Assembly: GCF_000527175.1 (NCBI RefSeq)
Contig: NZ_AZUR01000001.1
Span: forward strand, 581,501-645,500
Length of the DNA: 64,000 bases
Source of the DNA: Pseudogulbenkiania sp. MAI-1
GTDB taxonomy: Bacteria; Pseudomonadota; Gammaproteobacteria; Burkholderiales; Chromobacteriaceae
Reading direction: 5' to 3'
Below, one piece after another: positions 25,043-33,835 of this stretch. Position 1 is the first letter of the stretch, and every line of letters starts with the position of its first letter. The notes below the pieces were generated by a model. It did no database searches. It was not told the origin of the DNA and saw only the letters and a list, made by a program, of their open reading frames with translations. The translations under genes and the position numbers were made by a program.

Positions 25043-27394
25043 TCAGCCGGCGTGCTCATCGCCCTTGTCACGGCGCGCGCTGCCGGCCACCAGCGGGATG
25101 GCGAACAGACGGCATTCCAGCGCGCCGTTGTAGAGCGGCACGCGGCGCTTCACCTCGAGGCGGATCAGCTTGGCCAGGCGCAGGTCGCCGGTGAAGAAGT
25201 GCGCGGTCCAGCCGGCGAAGTGCTGCTTGAGCCAGTCGCCCAGCTGCGGGTAGAGCGCGGCCAGCGCATCCTGCTCATCGAGGCGCACGCCGTACGGCGG
25301 GTTGCTGACGATCAGGCCGCTGTCGGCACTGGGGCGGACGTCGAGCACGTCGCAGGTCTTGAGCGCGACGACGTCGGCCAGACCCGCCGCCTGCAGGTTG
25401 CGGCGGGCGATGGCGGTCATCACGGCATCGCGGTCGGAACCGGCAATGGCAAGCGGCGCCAGCGGCTGTTCGGCCGAACGGGCCTCGGCCAGCAGCGCCT
25501 CCCAGGCCACTGAATCGAAGTCGCGCAGCTGCTGGAAGGCGAAGCGGCGGTGACGGCCCGGGGCGCGCTTGAGGGCGATGTCGGCAGCCTCGACCAGGAA
25601 GGTGCCGCTGCCGCACATCGGGTCGATCAGCGGCTGGCTGCCGTCGTAGCCGGCCAGCAGCAGGATGCCGGCGGCGAGGTTTTCGCGCAGCGGCGCCTCG
25701 CCGGTTTCCTCGCGCCAGCCGCGCTTGAACAGCGGCTCGCCGCTGGTGTCGAGGTAGATCCTGGCGGTGTCCGGAGTCAGGAACACCTGCACGCGCACGT
25801 CCGGCGTACGGGTGTCGACCGAAGGACGGCCGAGGCCGGACTGGCGGAAGCGGTCGCAGATGGCGTCCTTGACGGTCAGCGACACGAAGTCGAGGCTGCG
25901 CACCTGCGAGCCGACGCCGTCGGTCTTGAGCTTGATGGTACGGCTGACGTCGAAGAAGCGCGGCCAGTCCACCTGCAGCGCCAGGCGATTGACGTCGTGC
26001 TCGGAGGCGTAGCCGCCCTCGGCGACCAGCATCAGCACGCGGCTGGCGGTGCGGCTGTGCAGGTTGACGCGCATCATCAGCGTGGCATCGCCGCTGAAGC
26101 CGACCCCGCCGTCGGTCGGCTGGACGTGGCGCGCGCCCAGCGCACCCAGTTCCTCGGCCAGCACGCCTTCGAGGCCGCGCGGGCAAGGCGCGAACAGCGA
26201 CAGCTGGACCTTGCGGCCGACGTTCAGCGGTGCGCTGGGGGCCGGCTGGCGCGGAGCGTCGTGGCGATGGCCACCGTGGAACGGTGCGCCGCGGCTGTCG
26301 CGCGGGGCTGGACGCGACTCGACGTCCTCGGCGCGCTTGATGAAGCTCGGTTTCCTGGCGCCGGTCGGGCTCGGGGTGAACGGCAGCGCGTCGTCTTCCG
26401 GACGACGCCCGCCTTCGTGGCGACGCGGCTGGTCGGAGCGGTCACGGCTGAAACGCGGCTGATCGCCGCCGTGGCGCTTGCCCGGCTTGGCGAACCCTTC
26501 GTCATCACGGCGTGAGGCGGGGCGGCGCTCCTGCCATTCTCCCTGCTGGCGGGGCGGTTGGCCGAAGCGCGGCTGGCCGCCAGTGTCGTGCTGCTCAGCC
26601 TTGCCGAAGGCGGCGCTGTCCTTGCGCGATTGGCCATAATGGCGCTTGTTGCGGTCGAAGGCCGGGCCTTGTTCCTGCCCCTCGTCATGTTGGCGTGGGG
26701 CTTGACCGAAGCGCGGTTTGTCGCCGAAGTGGCGGCGTTCCTGCTGGCCGAAACCTTCGCCCTCGCGGCGCGGGCTGGGACGGCGTTCCTGCCCCTCGCC
26801 CTGCTGGCGCGGCTGACCGAAGCGCGGCTTGTCGCCGAATTGGCGGCGCTCCTGCTGGCCGAAACCTTCACCTTCACGGCGTGGAGCCGGTCGACGCTCC
26901 TGCCCCTCGCCCTGTTGGCGCGGCTGGCCGAAGCGCGGCTTGTCGCCGAATTGGCGGCGCTCCTGCTGGCCGAAGCCTTCACCCTCCCGGCGCGGAGCCG
27001 GTCGACGCTCCTGTCCTTCACCTTGCTGGCGCGGCTGGCCGAAACGCGGTTTGTCGCCGAACTGGCGGCGTTCTTGCTGACTGAAACCTTCGCCCTCGCG
27101 GCGTGGAGCCGGTCGACGTTCCTGTCCCTCGCCTTGCTGGCGGGGTTGGCCGAAGCCACGGCTGCCTGGTTTGTTGAAGCCTTCACCCTCCCGGCGTGGT
27201 GGCTTGCCTTGGCCATGGGGGCGGCTGTCCGGCTTCCGGTCAAAATGACGGCGCTCATCCTGGCGCGGCGGCTTGCCGGTTGGCTGGCCTGCCGGGGCAT
27301 CGTTACCGGGCGTTGAAGCGGCCTGGGCCTGGCGATCGCGGTGGGTCTGGTCGCGGCGCAGGTTGGCGCGTTGGCGGGAGCGGAAGCTAGACAT
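25043..27394 (-). CDS. rlmL: THUMP-domain rRNA methyltransferase (RlmL type) with long repetitive N-terminal tail
   Basis: The C-terminal roughly 385 residues form a THUMP domain plus a class I SAM-dependent methyltransferase with DPMCGSGTFLVEAA and the N6/N2-type NPPYG motif. This matches RlmL, which methylates 23S rRNA G2445. The RlmK half found in the E. coli fusion is absent. The first roughly 400 residues are an Arg/Gln/Gly/Glu-rich, probably disordered tail containing four near-identical 37-residue repeats followed by degenerate copies. The ATG at 27394 begins MSSFRSRQR and the total is 783 aa. Typical stand-alone RlmL proteins are near 380-400 aa, so the tail is a real oddity. rlmL is the best specific name, with some uncertainty about the target base. 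Confidence 0.85.
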   Translation of the reverse strand: MSSFRSRQRANLRRDQTHRDRQAQAASTPGNDAPAGQPTGKPPRQDERRHFDRKPDSRPHGQGKPPRREGEGFNKPGSRGFGQPRQQGEGQERRPAPRREGEGFSQQERRQFGDKPRFGQPRQQGEGQERRPAPRREGEGFGQQERRQFGDKPRFGQPRQQGEGQERRPAPRREGEGFGQQERRQFGDKPRFGQPRQQGEGQERRPSPRREGEGFGQQERRHFGDKPRFGQAPRQHDEGQEQGPAFDRNKRHYGQSRKDSAAFGKAEQHDTGGQPRFGQPPRQQGEWQERRPASRRDDEGFAKPGKRHGGDQPRFSRDRSDQPRRHEGGRRPEDDALPFTPSPTGARKPSFIKRAEDVESRPAPRDSRGAPFHGGHRHDAPRQPAPSAPLNVGRKVQLSLFAPCPRGLEGVLAEELGALGARHVQPTDGGVGFSGDATLMMRVNLHSRTASRVLMLVAEGGYASEHDVNRLALQVDWPRFFDVSRTIKLKTDGVGSQVRSLDFVSLTVKDAICDRFRQSGLGRPSVDTRTPDVRVQVFLTPDTARIYLDTSGEPLFKRGWREETGEAPLRENLAAGILLLAGYDGSQPLIDPMCGSGTFLVEAADIALKRAPGRHRRFAFQQLRDFDSVAWEALLAEARSAEQPLAPLAIAGSDRDAVMTAIARRNLQAAGLADVVALKTCDVLDVRPSADSGLIVSNPPYGVRLDEQDALAALYPQLGDWLKQHFAGWTAHFFTGDLRLAKLIRLEVKRRVPLYNGALECRLFAIPLVAGSARRDKGDEHAG
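26711..27154 (-). repeat. Four 111-bp tandem repeats inside rlmL
   Basis: Four consecutive 111-base units encode 37-residue repeats running from FGQPRQQGEG to QFGDKPR. They differ at only a few residues (for example FSQQ/FGQQ, RRQ/RRH, PAP/PSP). Degenerate units continue downstream to about 26450. The unit is an exact multiple of three, so copy changes keep the frame. Confidence 0.92.
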
Positions 27395-27553
27395 GGTACA
27401 TCTCGTGAAAATCAATCCCGTATTTTAAGCCAGTTCGTCCGGCGGCGCTTGGAATTCCCGCACACGTCCCCATGCTGGAAGAGGCATGGCGTCTTGGTCG
27501 CGCCAGTGCTTTGCAGTACCATGTCCGGTTCGTTTCTCAGCAGGAAAAGCAGC

Positions 27554-28594
27554 ATGGAAAGCGCCTTCGCCGAGCGCCTGATCGAATGGCAGCAAACCCA
27601 CGGACGGCACGGCCTGCCGTGGCAGGTGAGCGACCCCTACCGGGTGTGGCTGTCGGAAATCATGCTGCAGCAAACCCAGGTAAGCACGGTACTGGGCTAT
27701 TACGCGCGTTTTCTCGCGCGCTTCCCCGACGTCGCCAGCCTCGCCGCCGCCCCGCTCGACGACGTGCTGGCCTTGTGGAGCGGGCTGGGCTACTACACCC
27801 GGGCACGGAATCTGCATAAGGCAGCGTGCATGGTGATGGGTGAGTTCGGCGGGCAATTCCCGCACGAGCGCAGCCAGATCGAACGGCTGCCCGGCATTGG
27901 CCGTTCCACCGCTGCAGCGATTGCTGCTTTCGCCTTCGGCCAGCGTGAGGCCATCCTCGATGGCAATGTCAAGCGCGTGCTGACTCGCTGTTTCGGAGTG
28001 GAGGGCTTTCCCGGCGAGAAGAAGGTCGAGCAGCAATTGTGGGCGCTGGCCGAATCGCTGCTGCCAAATCAAGGCATGACCGCCTATACCCAAGGCATGA
28101 TGGATCTCGGCGCGACCGTCTGCACCCGCAGCAAGCCGGCCTGCACCATCTGCCCGATGGTCGACCGTTGCGTCGCCGCTCGCGACGGACGCTGCGCCGA
28201 ACTGCCGACGCGCCGCCCCAAGAAGGCCGTGCCGACGCGATACACCGTGATGATGCTGGCAGTGCACCAGGACCGCGTCTGGCTCGAGCGCCGCCCGCCC
28301 AGCGGCATCTGGGGCGGGCTGCTGTCGCTACCGGAGTTCGACTCGCCCGAGGCGGTCGACGCATGGCGGCGCGAGCGCGGCGCCGGCGACCTGCTGCCGG
28401 TCTGGCCCGAACTGGAACACGTGTTTTCGCACTACCGGCTGATCATCACGCCGCAGCCGCTGCGCCTTGATGCATTGGACGGCCGGGTGGCGCGGGAAGA
28501 AAACGGTGGCTGGCTGCCGCTGGCCGAGGCCCCCGACGCCGGCGTGCCGGCCCCGGTGCGCCGGCTGCTGCAAAAATTGGCCGAAGAACGCTGA
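27554..28594 (+). CDS. mutY: Adenine DNA glycosylase
   Basis: MutY removes adenine mispaired with 8-oxoguanine. The 346-aa protein has catalytic Glu35 (WLSEIMLQQTQ), the helix-hairpin-helix LPGIGRSTAAAI, catalytic Asp136, and a [4Fe-4S] site C-x6-C-x2-C-x5-C near residue 195. The C-terminal NUDIX-like domain ends the protein. AGGAAAA sits nine bases before the ATG at 27554. Upstream in-frame sequence overlaps the divergent rlmL start and is not part of the gene. Confidence 0.96.
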   Translation: MESAFAERLIEWQQTHGRHGLPWQVSDPYRVWLSEIMLQQTQVSTVLGYYARFLARFPDVASLAAAPLDDVLALWSGLGYYTRARNLHKAACMVMGEFGGQFPHERSQIERLPGIGRSTAAAIAAFAFGQREAILDGNVKRVLTRCFGVEGFPGEKKVEQQLWALAESLLPNQGMTAYTQGMMDLGATVCTRSKPACTICPMVDRCVAARDGRCAELPTRRPKKAVPTRYTVMMLAVHQDRVWLERRPPSGIWGGLLSLPEFDSPEAVDAWRRERGAGDLLPVWPELEHVFSHYRLIITPQPLRLDALDGRVAREENGGWLPLAEAPDAGVPAPVRRLLQKLAEER

Positions 28595-28657
28595 ACCTTC
28601 GGTGTACCGATGTTGACGAAGAGGACGGCAGCGATGCCGTCACGAGAATAGAGAATC

Positions 28658-30859
28658 ATGGTTTCCGTAGTCCGTTCCGTAGCCGATACCCTGGCCGGCG
28701 CCGCCGATCCGCAGCGCTGGCTCGAACACCTGTCCGCCTCGCAAAACGATGCCGACCGGGTGACCCTCTCCCGCGCCTTCACCGCCGCGCGCGAACTGTA
28801 CGCGGACAAGCGCCTGGCGCAGACCGGCGAGGACGTGTTCAGCCACGCCGTGTCGGCCGCTGCCATCGTCGCCGATCTCGACCTGCTCACCGACGCCGTG
28901 GTCGCCACGCTGCTGTTCGCCGTGCCGGATTACCGCGAAGACTGGCACGACTGGCTCGCGAGCGCATTCAACCCCACCGTGGCGATGCTGGTGGACGGCG
29001 TCAACCGCGTGCGCCGGCTCACCGAGATCGCCCGCATCGACAAGCTCGACACCCCGGAAGAGCGTGCGCGTCAGGCCGAAACCATGCGCAAGATGCTGCT
29101 CGCCATGGTGGCCGACATCCGCGTGGTGCTGATCAAGCTCGCTTGGCGCACCCAGACCATGCACTACCTGACCGAATGTCCGGAACCGGTGCGCCGTGCC
29201 ATCGCGCAGGAAACCATGGACGTCTTCGCGCCGCTGGCCAACCGCCTCGGGGTATGGCAGATCAAGTGGGAGCTGGAAGACCTCGGCTTCCGACACCTCG
29301 AACCGGACAACTACAAGAAGATCGCCAAGCTGCTCGACGAGCGCCGTCTCGAGCGCATCGACTACATTGCGCGCGTGCTCGATACGCTGCGCGGCGAGCT
29401 GCGCAGCGCCGGCATCAACGGCGAGGTGGCCGGACGGCCCAAGCACATCTATTCCATCTGGAAGAAGATGCGCAAGAAGAACCTCGACTTCTCCGAGCTG
29501 TACGACATCCGCGCGGTGCGGGTGCTGGTCGACTCGGTGAAGGACTGCTACACCGTGCTCGGCCTGATCCACAGCATGTGGCAGCCGGTGCCGGGCGAGT
29601 TCGACGACTACATCTCGCACCCCAAGTCCAACGACTATCGCAGCCTGCACACCGCCGTGATCGGCCCGGAAGACCGCGTCATCGAAGTGCAGATCCGCAC
29701 CTTCGACATGCATGAGCACGCCGAATTCGGCGTGGCGGCGCACTGGCGCTACAAGGAAGGCGGCAAAGGTGACGCCGCCTACGAGGAAAAGATCTCCTGG
29801 CTGCGGCAACTGCTGGACTGGCGCGAGGAGGTGTCCGACCGCTCCGGTCTGACCGACGCCTTCAAGACCGAGTTGTTCGCCGACACCATCTACGTGCTCA
29901 CCCCCAACGGCCGGGTGCTGGCGCTGCCCAGCGGCGCCACCGCCATCGACTTCGCCTACGCCATCCACACCGATCTCGGCCACCGCTGCCGCGGCGCCAA
30001 GGTGGAAGGGCAGATTGTGCCGCTTTCCACGCCCCTGCAGAATGGCCAGCGCGTCGAGATCCTCGCCGCCAAGGAAGGGGGGCCCAGCGTCAACTGGCTG
30101 CACGAAGGCTGGGTCAAGAGCCACCGCGCCATCTCCAAGATCCGCCAGCACATCCGGATGCAGAACGCCGACGCGGTGCGCGAGAGCGGACGCCAGCTGT
30201 TCGAGAAGGAGCTGGCGCGCCACCCCAACCTGCAGCCCAATCTGGGCAGCCTGGCGGAAAAGCTCGGCTTCGCCCGCATGGACGACCTCTACGGCGCGCT
30301 CGGCCACGGCGAGCTGTCCCTCCGCTCCCTGGCGCAGGCGATCGAAAGCTTCGCCCCGCCGCCGCCGCCGGACCTCGCGCCGGAAGACGTGGTCAAGCGC
30401 AGCAAGGGCGGCCACAACGCCGGCGGCATCCTGATCGAGGGCATCGACAACCTGATGACGCAGCTGGCGCGCTGCTGCAAGCCGGCGCCGCCGGACGCGG
30501 TGGTCGGCTTCGTCACCAAGGGGCGCGGCATCTCCATCCACCGCGCCAACTGCCTGACGCTCAAGCGGCTATCGGCCGACGCGCCCGAGCGGCTGATCGC
30601 CGCCGACTGGGGGGAGCAGAAGGCCAGCGTGTTCCCGATCGACATCGAAGTGATCGCGCACGATCGCAATGGCTTGCTGCGCGATATTTCCGACGTGCTG
30701 TCGCGGGAAAAGCTCAATGTCATCGCCGTGAACACGCTGTCCAAGGATCTGAAGGCCAGGATGCGTTTCACCGTCGAAGTGAGGCAAGTAAACGACATCA
30801 ATCGGGTTTTGTCGCATGTGCTTGATCTGCAAGGGATTCTCGAGGCGAGGCGGGTGTGA
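28658..30859 (+). CDS. relA: (p)ppGpp synthetase RelA
   Basis: RelA makes (p)ppGpp on stalled ribosomes. The 733-aa protein has a pseudo-hydrolase N-terminal domain, where the HD-domain HDxxED motif is replaced by LLFAVPDY, so it should only synthesise. The synthetase domain carries the RelA-type EFDD motif, then VEVQIRT-like and AAHWRYKEG stretches. A TGS domain (about 405-470), a conserved-cysteine/zinc region (RCCKP) and a C-terminal ACT domain follow. It lies 63 bases after mutY with GAGAATAGAGAATC before the ATG and may be co-transcribed with it. Confidence 0.96.
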   Translation: MVSVVRSVADTLAGAADPQRWLEHLSASQNDADRVTLSRAFTAARELYADKRLAQTGEDVFSHAVSAAAIVADLDLLTDAVVATLLFAVPDYREDWHDWLASAFNPTVAMLVDGVNRVRRLTEIARIDKLDTPEERARQAETMRKMLLAMVADIRVVLIKLAWRTQTMHYLTECPEPVRRAIAQETMDVFAPLANRLGVWQIKWELEDLGFRHLEPDNYKKIAKLLDERRLERIDYIARVLDTLRGELRSAGINGEVAGRPKHIYSIWKKMRKKNLDFSELYDIRAVRVLVDSVKDCYTVLGLIHSMWQPVPGEFDDYISHPKSNDYRSLHTAVIGPEDRVIEVQIRTFDMHEHAEFGVAAHWRYKEGGKGDAAYEEKISWLRQLLDWREEVSDRSGLTDAFKTELFADTIYVLTPNGRVLALPSGATAIDFAYAIHTDLGHRCRGAKVEGQIVPLSTPLQNGQRVEILAAKEGGPSVNWLHEGWVKSHRAISKIRQHIRMQNADAVRESGRQLFEKELARHPNLQPNLGSLAEKLGFARMDDLYGALGHGELSLRSLAQAIESFAPPPPPDLAPEDVVKRSKGGHNAGGILIEGIDNLMTQLARCCKPAPPDAVVGFVTKGRGISIHRANCLTLKRLSADAPERLIAADWGEQKASVFPIDIEVIAHDRNGLLRDISDVLSREKLNVIAVNTLSKDLKARMRFTVEVRQVNDINRVLSHVLDLQGILEARRV

Positions 30860-31012
30860 TTCAAGCGTCTGTTGTAAATTTATACTGCGCTGCACAAAAA
30901 ATACTTGCGTAATCGATAACACCTGTCGATAATCGGTACTGCATCAGGACGTTACATGCAATGTGTGCGTTTTGGTGTTGTCTCCTCCATCCTCCTTCTT
31001 AGGTGGAACTTG

Positions 31013-31041
31013 GCGCAATCTAGACGGTTGCGCTTTTTTTT
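31013..31041 (+). terminator. Terminator of relA
   Basis: GCGCAA/TTGCGC stem with a nine-base loop and eight T, 154 bases after the relA stop. Confidence 0.85.
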
Positions 31042-31147
31042 GCCTTTCGCCCAAGTCTGGGGTAGGGCTTTCCCTGCGTTTTGCGACGCCGTTACCACAC
31101 TTTTCCGAGTGCGCCCCGCCAGGGCTTTTCTGTTGCCGCCCAAGGGT

Positions 31148-31176
31148 TTGACAGCCCCCGGGCACTGTAATAGAAT
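31148..31176 (+). promoter_or_regulatory. rplM-rpsI promoter
   Basis: A consensus -35 TTGACA (31148-31153), a 17-base spacer and TAGAAT (31171-31176) predict a start near 31183, giving a leader of about 30 bases. Confidence 0.88.
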
Positions 31177-31211
31177 CCGGAACTTTCAAGAATTTACGAT
31201 GGAAGAGCTCC

Positions 31212-31640
31212 ATGAAGACCTTTTCTGCCAAGCCGCATGAAGTAAAGCGCGAGTGGTACGTGGTCGATGCCTCGGACAAGGTGCTGGGTCGCCTCGCGGC
31301 CGAAGTTGCCCGCCGTCTGCGTGGCAAGCACAAACCGGAATTCACCCCGCATGTTGACACCGGCGACTACATCGTTGTCGTCAATGTCGACAAGCTGCGC
31401 GTTACCGGTGCCAAGGCACTCGACAAGAAATACTACCGTCACACCGGCTATCCGGGCGGTATCAAAGAGCGTTCCTTCACCGAACTGCAAAACCAGTTCC
31501 CGGAACGTGTTCTGGAAAAAGCCGTCAAGGGTATGCTGCCGAAGGGTCCGCTGGGTTACGCCATGATCAAGAAGCTCAAGGTATACGCCGGCAGCGAACA
31601 TCCGCACACTGCTCAGCAGCCGAAAGTGCTGGAATTCTGA
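31212..31640 (+). CDS. rplM: 50S ribosomal protein L13
   Basis: A structural protein of the large ribosomal subunit. At 142 aa it has the normal length, with MKTFSAKPHEVKREWYVVDA at the N-terminus, KYYRHTGYPGG in the middle and GMLPKGPLG near 107. It is the first gene of the conserved rplM-rpsI pair, driven by the strong promoter upstream. GGAAGAGCTCC supplies the ribosome site. Confidence 0.98.
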   Translation: MKTFSAKPHEVKREWYVVDASDKVLGRLAAEVARRLRGKHKPEFTPHVDTGDYIVVVNVDKLRVTGAKALDKKYYRHTGYPGGIKERSFTELQNQFPERVLEKAVKGMLPKGPLGYAMIKKLKVYAGSEHPHTAQQPKVLEF

Positions 31641-31654
31641 TTTAGAGGCAAAAG

Positions 31655-32047
31655 ATGAACGGTAAATATTACTACGGTACCGGCCGTCGCAAGAGCTCGG
31701 TAGCGCGCGTATTCATGCAAAAGGGTTCCGGCCAGATCGTCGTCAACGGCAAGCCGGTCGACGAATACTTCGCCCGTGAAACCGGCCGCATGGTGATCCG
31801 CCAGCCGCTGGCTCTGACCGAGCACCTCGAGTCCTTCGACATCAAGGTGAACGTGGTTGGTGGCGGCGAAACCGGCCAAGCCGGCGCCATCCGTCACGGC
31901 ATCACCCGTGCCCTGATCGACTTCAGCGCCGAGCTGAAGCCCGCTCTGTCCAACGCCGGCTTCGTTACCCGCGACGCCCGTGAAGTCGAGCGTAAGAAAG
32001 TCGGTCTGCGCAAAGCACGCCGCGCCAAGCAGTTCTCCAAGCGTTAA
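31655..32047 (+). CDS. rpsI: 30S ribosomal protein S9
   Basis: S9 is a small-subunit protein whose C-terminal tail reaches the decoding centre. The 130-aa product has YYGTGRRKSSVARVF at the start and ends in the invariant basic KARRAKQFSKR. It lies 14 bases after rplM and has AGAGGC upstream of the ATG. The pair ends in a strong terminator. Confidence 0.98.
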   Translation: MNGKYYYGTGRRKSSVARVFMQKGSGQIVVNGKPVDEYFARETGRMVIRQPLALTEHLESFDIKVNVVGGGETGQAGAIRHGITRALIDFSAELKPALSNAGFVTRDAREVERKKVGLRKARRAKQFSKR

Positions 32048-32067
32048 TCCGCTTTTGGACTGGATCG

Positions 32068-32095
32068 AAAAAAGCCACCTTTGGGTGGCTTTTTT
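32068..32095 (+). terminator. Terminator of rplM-rpsI
   Basis: GCCACC/GGTGGC with TTTG loop, six A before and six T after; works in both directions. Confidence 0.92.
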
Positions 32096-32172
32096 GTTTT
32101 GTTGCGTTGTCGGGTGACTGTACTTAGACTGTCGGTTTTGCGACATTGTTTTACAGTTACAAGGAGTTGGGC

Positions 32173-33216
32173 ATGATCAAGGTGGGTATTGTCGGCGGCA
32201 CCGGGTACACCGGGGTCGAACTGCTGCGTCTCTTGGCCGGGCACCCGGGGGCACGGGTGACGGCGGTGACCTCGCGCAAGGAAGCCGGCATGCCGGTGGC
32301 CGAGATGTTCCCCAGCCTGCGTGGTCGCGTCGACGTCGCCTTCTCCACGCCTGAAGAGGCCAAGCTCACCGAGTGTGACGTGGTGTTCTTCGCCACCCCG
32401 CACGGCGTGGCCATGGCCCAGGCGCGCGAACTGCTGGAGGCCGGCGTCAAGGTGATCGACCTCGCCGCCGACTTCCGCCTGAAGGATCCCGCCGTGTTCC
32501 AGCAATGGTATGCCATGGAACATACCTGCACCGACCTGCTGGCCGAAGCCGTCTACGGCCTGCCCGAAGTGAACCGTGAGGCCATCAAGCAGGCGCGCCT
32601 GATCGGCATGGCCGGCTGCTATCCGACTTCGGTCCAGCTCGGCCTGCTGCCGCTGCTGGAAGGCGGCAAGCAGCTGGTCGACGTCGACACCCTGATCGCC
32701 GACTGCAAGTCGGGCGTGTCCGGTGCCGGGCGCAAGGCCGAAGTCGGCACGCTGCTGGCCGAAGCCGGCGACAACTTCAAGGCCTACGCCGTGAAGGGGC
32801 ACCGCCACTCGCCCGAGATCATGCAGGGGCTGTCGGCGATCCACGGCGCGCCGGTCAAGCTGACCTTCGTGCCGCACCTGACGCCGATGATCCGCGGTAT
32901 CCACTCCACCATCTACGCGCGCATCCGCCCCGAGGCGCTCGACACCGACTTCCAGGCGCTGTTCGAGGCACGCTTCGCCGGCGAGCCGTTCGTCGACGTG
33001 CTGCCGGCCGGCAGCCACCCCGAGACCCGCTCGGTGCGCGGCTCCAACACCGCGCGCATCGCCCTGCATCGCCCGGGCAACGGTGATCTCTTGATCGTGC
33101 TGGTGGTCGAGGACAACCTGGTCAAGGGCGCTTCCGGGCAGGCGGTGCAGGTGATGAACCTGATGTTCGGTCAGCCGGAAAACGCCGGTCTCGACATCGT
33201 ACCGCTGCTGCCGTAA
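32173..33216 (+). CDS. argC: N-acetyl-gamma-glutamyl-phosphate reductase
   Basis: ArgC reduces N-acetylglutamyl phosphate to the semialdehyde in arginine synthesis. The 347-aa protein has GGTGYTGVELLRLL near the N-terminus and the catalytic Cys149 in GMAGCYPTS. The ATG at 32173 follows AAGGAGTTGGGC. An in-frame extension upstream is rejected. It stands alone here, with the other arg genes elsewhere. A GC hairpin without a T-tract follows at 33262-33287. Confidence 0.96.
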   Translation: MIKVGIVGGTGYTGVELLRLLAGHPGARVTAVTSRKEAGMPVAEMFPSLRGRVDVAFSTPEEAKLTECDVVFFATPHGVAMAQARELLEAGVKVIDLAADFRLKDPAVFQQWYAMEHTCTDLLAEAVYGLPEVNREAIKQARLIGMAGCYPTSVQLGLLPLLEGGKQLVDVDTLIADCKSGVSGAGRKAEVGTLLAEAGDNFKAYAVKGHRHSPEIMQGLSAIHGAPVKLTFVPHLTPMIRGIHSTIYARIRPEALDTDFQALFEARFAGEPFVDVLPAGSHPETRSVRGSNTARIALHRPGNGDLLIVLVVEDNLVKGASGQAVQVMNLMFGQPENAGLDIVPLLP

Positions 33217-33261
33217 CAGGGCCGAAGCCATCGGCAGCGTGTCCGGATTCCGCTGTCCGAT

Positions 33262-33287
33262 GCCCGCCGCGCTAGGTGGCGGCGGGC
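33262..33287 (+). terminator. GC hairpin after argC
   Basis: A nine-pair stem GCCCGCCGC/GCGGCGGGC with an eight-base loop, 45 bases after argC. There is no T-tract, so a terminator role is doubtful. Confidence 0.4.
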
Positions 33288-33362
33288 TGCCAGCGCTTGG
33301 TTCGGGGTGTCCACCGTGGTTTCTGCGCCAGTCCGGCTATTGAAAGCTGGTCAGCCGGCCTA

Positions 33363-33387
33363 ATATCCGACTAAAATAGTAGGATGA
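33363..33387 (+). promoter_or_regulatory. Probable IscR type 1 box upstream of erpA
   Basis: The dyad ATCC-x-ACTA-AA(A)-TAGT-x-GGAT follows the IscR type 1 pattern (ATAxYYGACTRWWWYAGTxRR). It overlaps the candidate -10 boxes TAATAT (33361) and TAAAAT (33372), a position that suits repression by [2Fe-2S]-IscR. It ends 40 bases before the erpA ATG. Confidence 0.7.
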
Positions 33388-33427
33388 AAGCCGTGCTGAC
33401 GGCATTTGTTTGTTTTGTGAGGTAAAA

Positions 33428-33778
33428 ATGACTGCTACGACCGAAATGCCGAGCCCGATCGTGTTCACCGACAGCGCCTGCGCCAAAGTGCGCGACCTGG
33501 TGGCGGAAGAAGGCAATCCGGACCTGAAACTGCGCGTCTTCGTGACCGGCGGCGGCTGTTCCGGTTTCCAGTACGGCTTCACTTTCGATGAAATCGTCAA
33601 CGAGGACGACACCTCCATCGAGCGCGACGGCGTGACCTTCCTGGTCGACCCGATGAGCTACCAGTACCTGGTCGGCGCCGAGATCGACTACCAGGAAAGC
33701 CTGGAAGGCTCGCAGTTCGTGATCCGCAACCCGAACGCGCAAACCACCTGCGGTTGTGGTTCGTCCTTCTCGGTGTAA
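33428..33778 (+). CDS. erpA: Iron-sulfur cluster insertion protein ErpA
   Basis: ErpA is an A-type carrier that delivers [4Fe-4S]/[2Fe-2S] clusters to apoproteins. The 116-aa protein has the three cluster cysteines: Cys44 in GGGCSGFQY, and Cys108 and Cys110 in CGCGSSFSV. The ATG at 33428 follows GAGGTAAAA. A six-codon TTG extension is rejected. The likely IscR box in its promoter matches the known regulation of erpA in enterobacteria. It ends at a strong terminator. Confidence 0.96.
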   Translation: MTATTEMPSPIVFTDSACAKVRDLVAEEGNPDLKLRVFVTGGGCSGFQYGFTFDEIVNEDDTSIERDGVTFLVDPMSYQYLVGAEIDYQESLEGSQFVIRNPNAQTTCGCGSSFSV

Positions 33779-33798
33779 GCAATCCACGTTAAGATAAG

Positions 33799-33824
33799 AC
33801 CCGGGCTTCTGCCCGGGTTTTTTT
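33799..33824 (+). terminator. Terminator of erpA
   Basis: An eight-pair stem ACCCGGGC/GCCCGGGT with TTCT loop and seven T, just 11 bases before the cheR ATG. Confidence 0.93.
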
Positions 33825-33835
33825 ATGTGGATTTC

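Larger units (their letters stand above)
30862..31211 (+). other. Spacer between relA and rplM
   Basis: The 350 bases hold no convincing gene. They contain an AT-rich stretch (30870-30960), the relA terminator and the ribosomal operon promoter, which are annotated separately. An ATG at 31199 is out of frame with rplM. Confidence 0.6.

Noticed and set aside
26711..27154. CRISPR-like array
   Set aside because: The repeats are contiguous 111-bp coding units without spacers and stay in frame inside rlmL.
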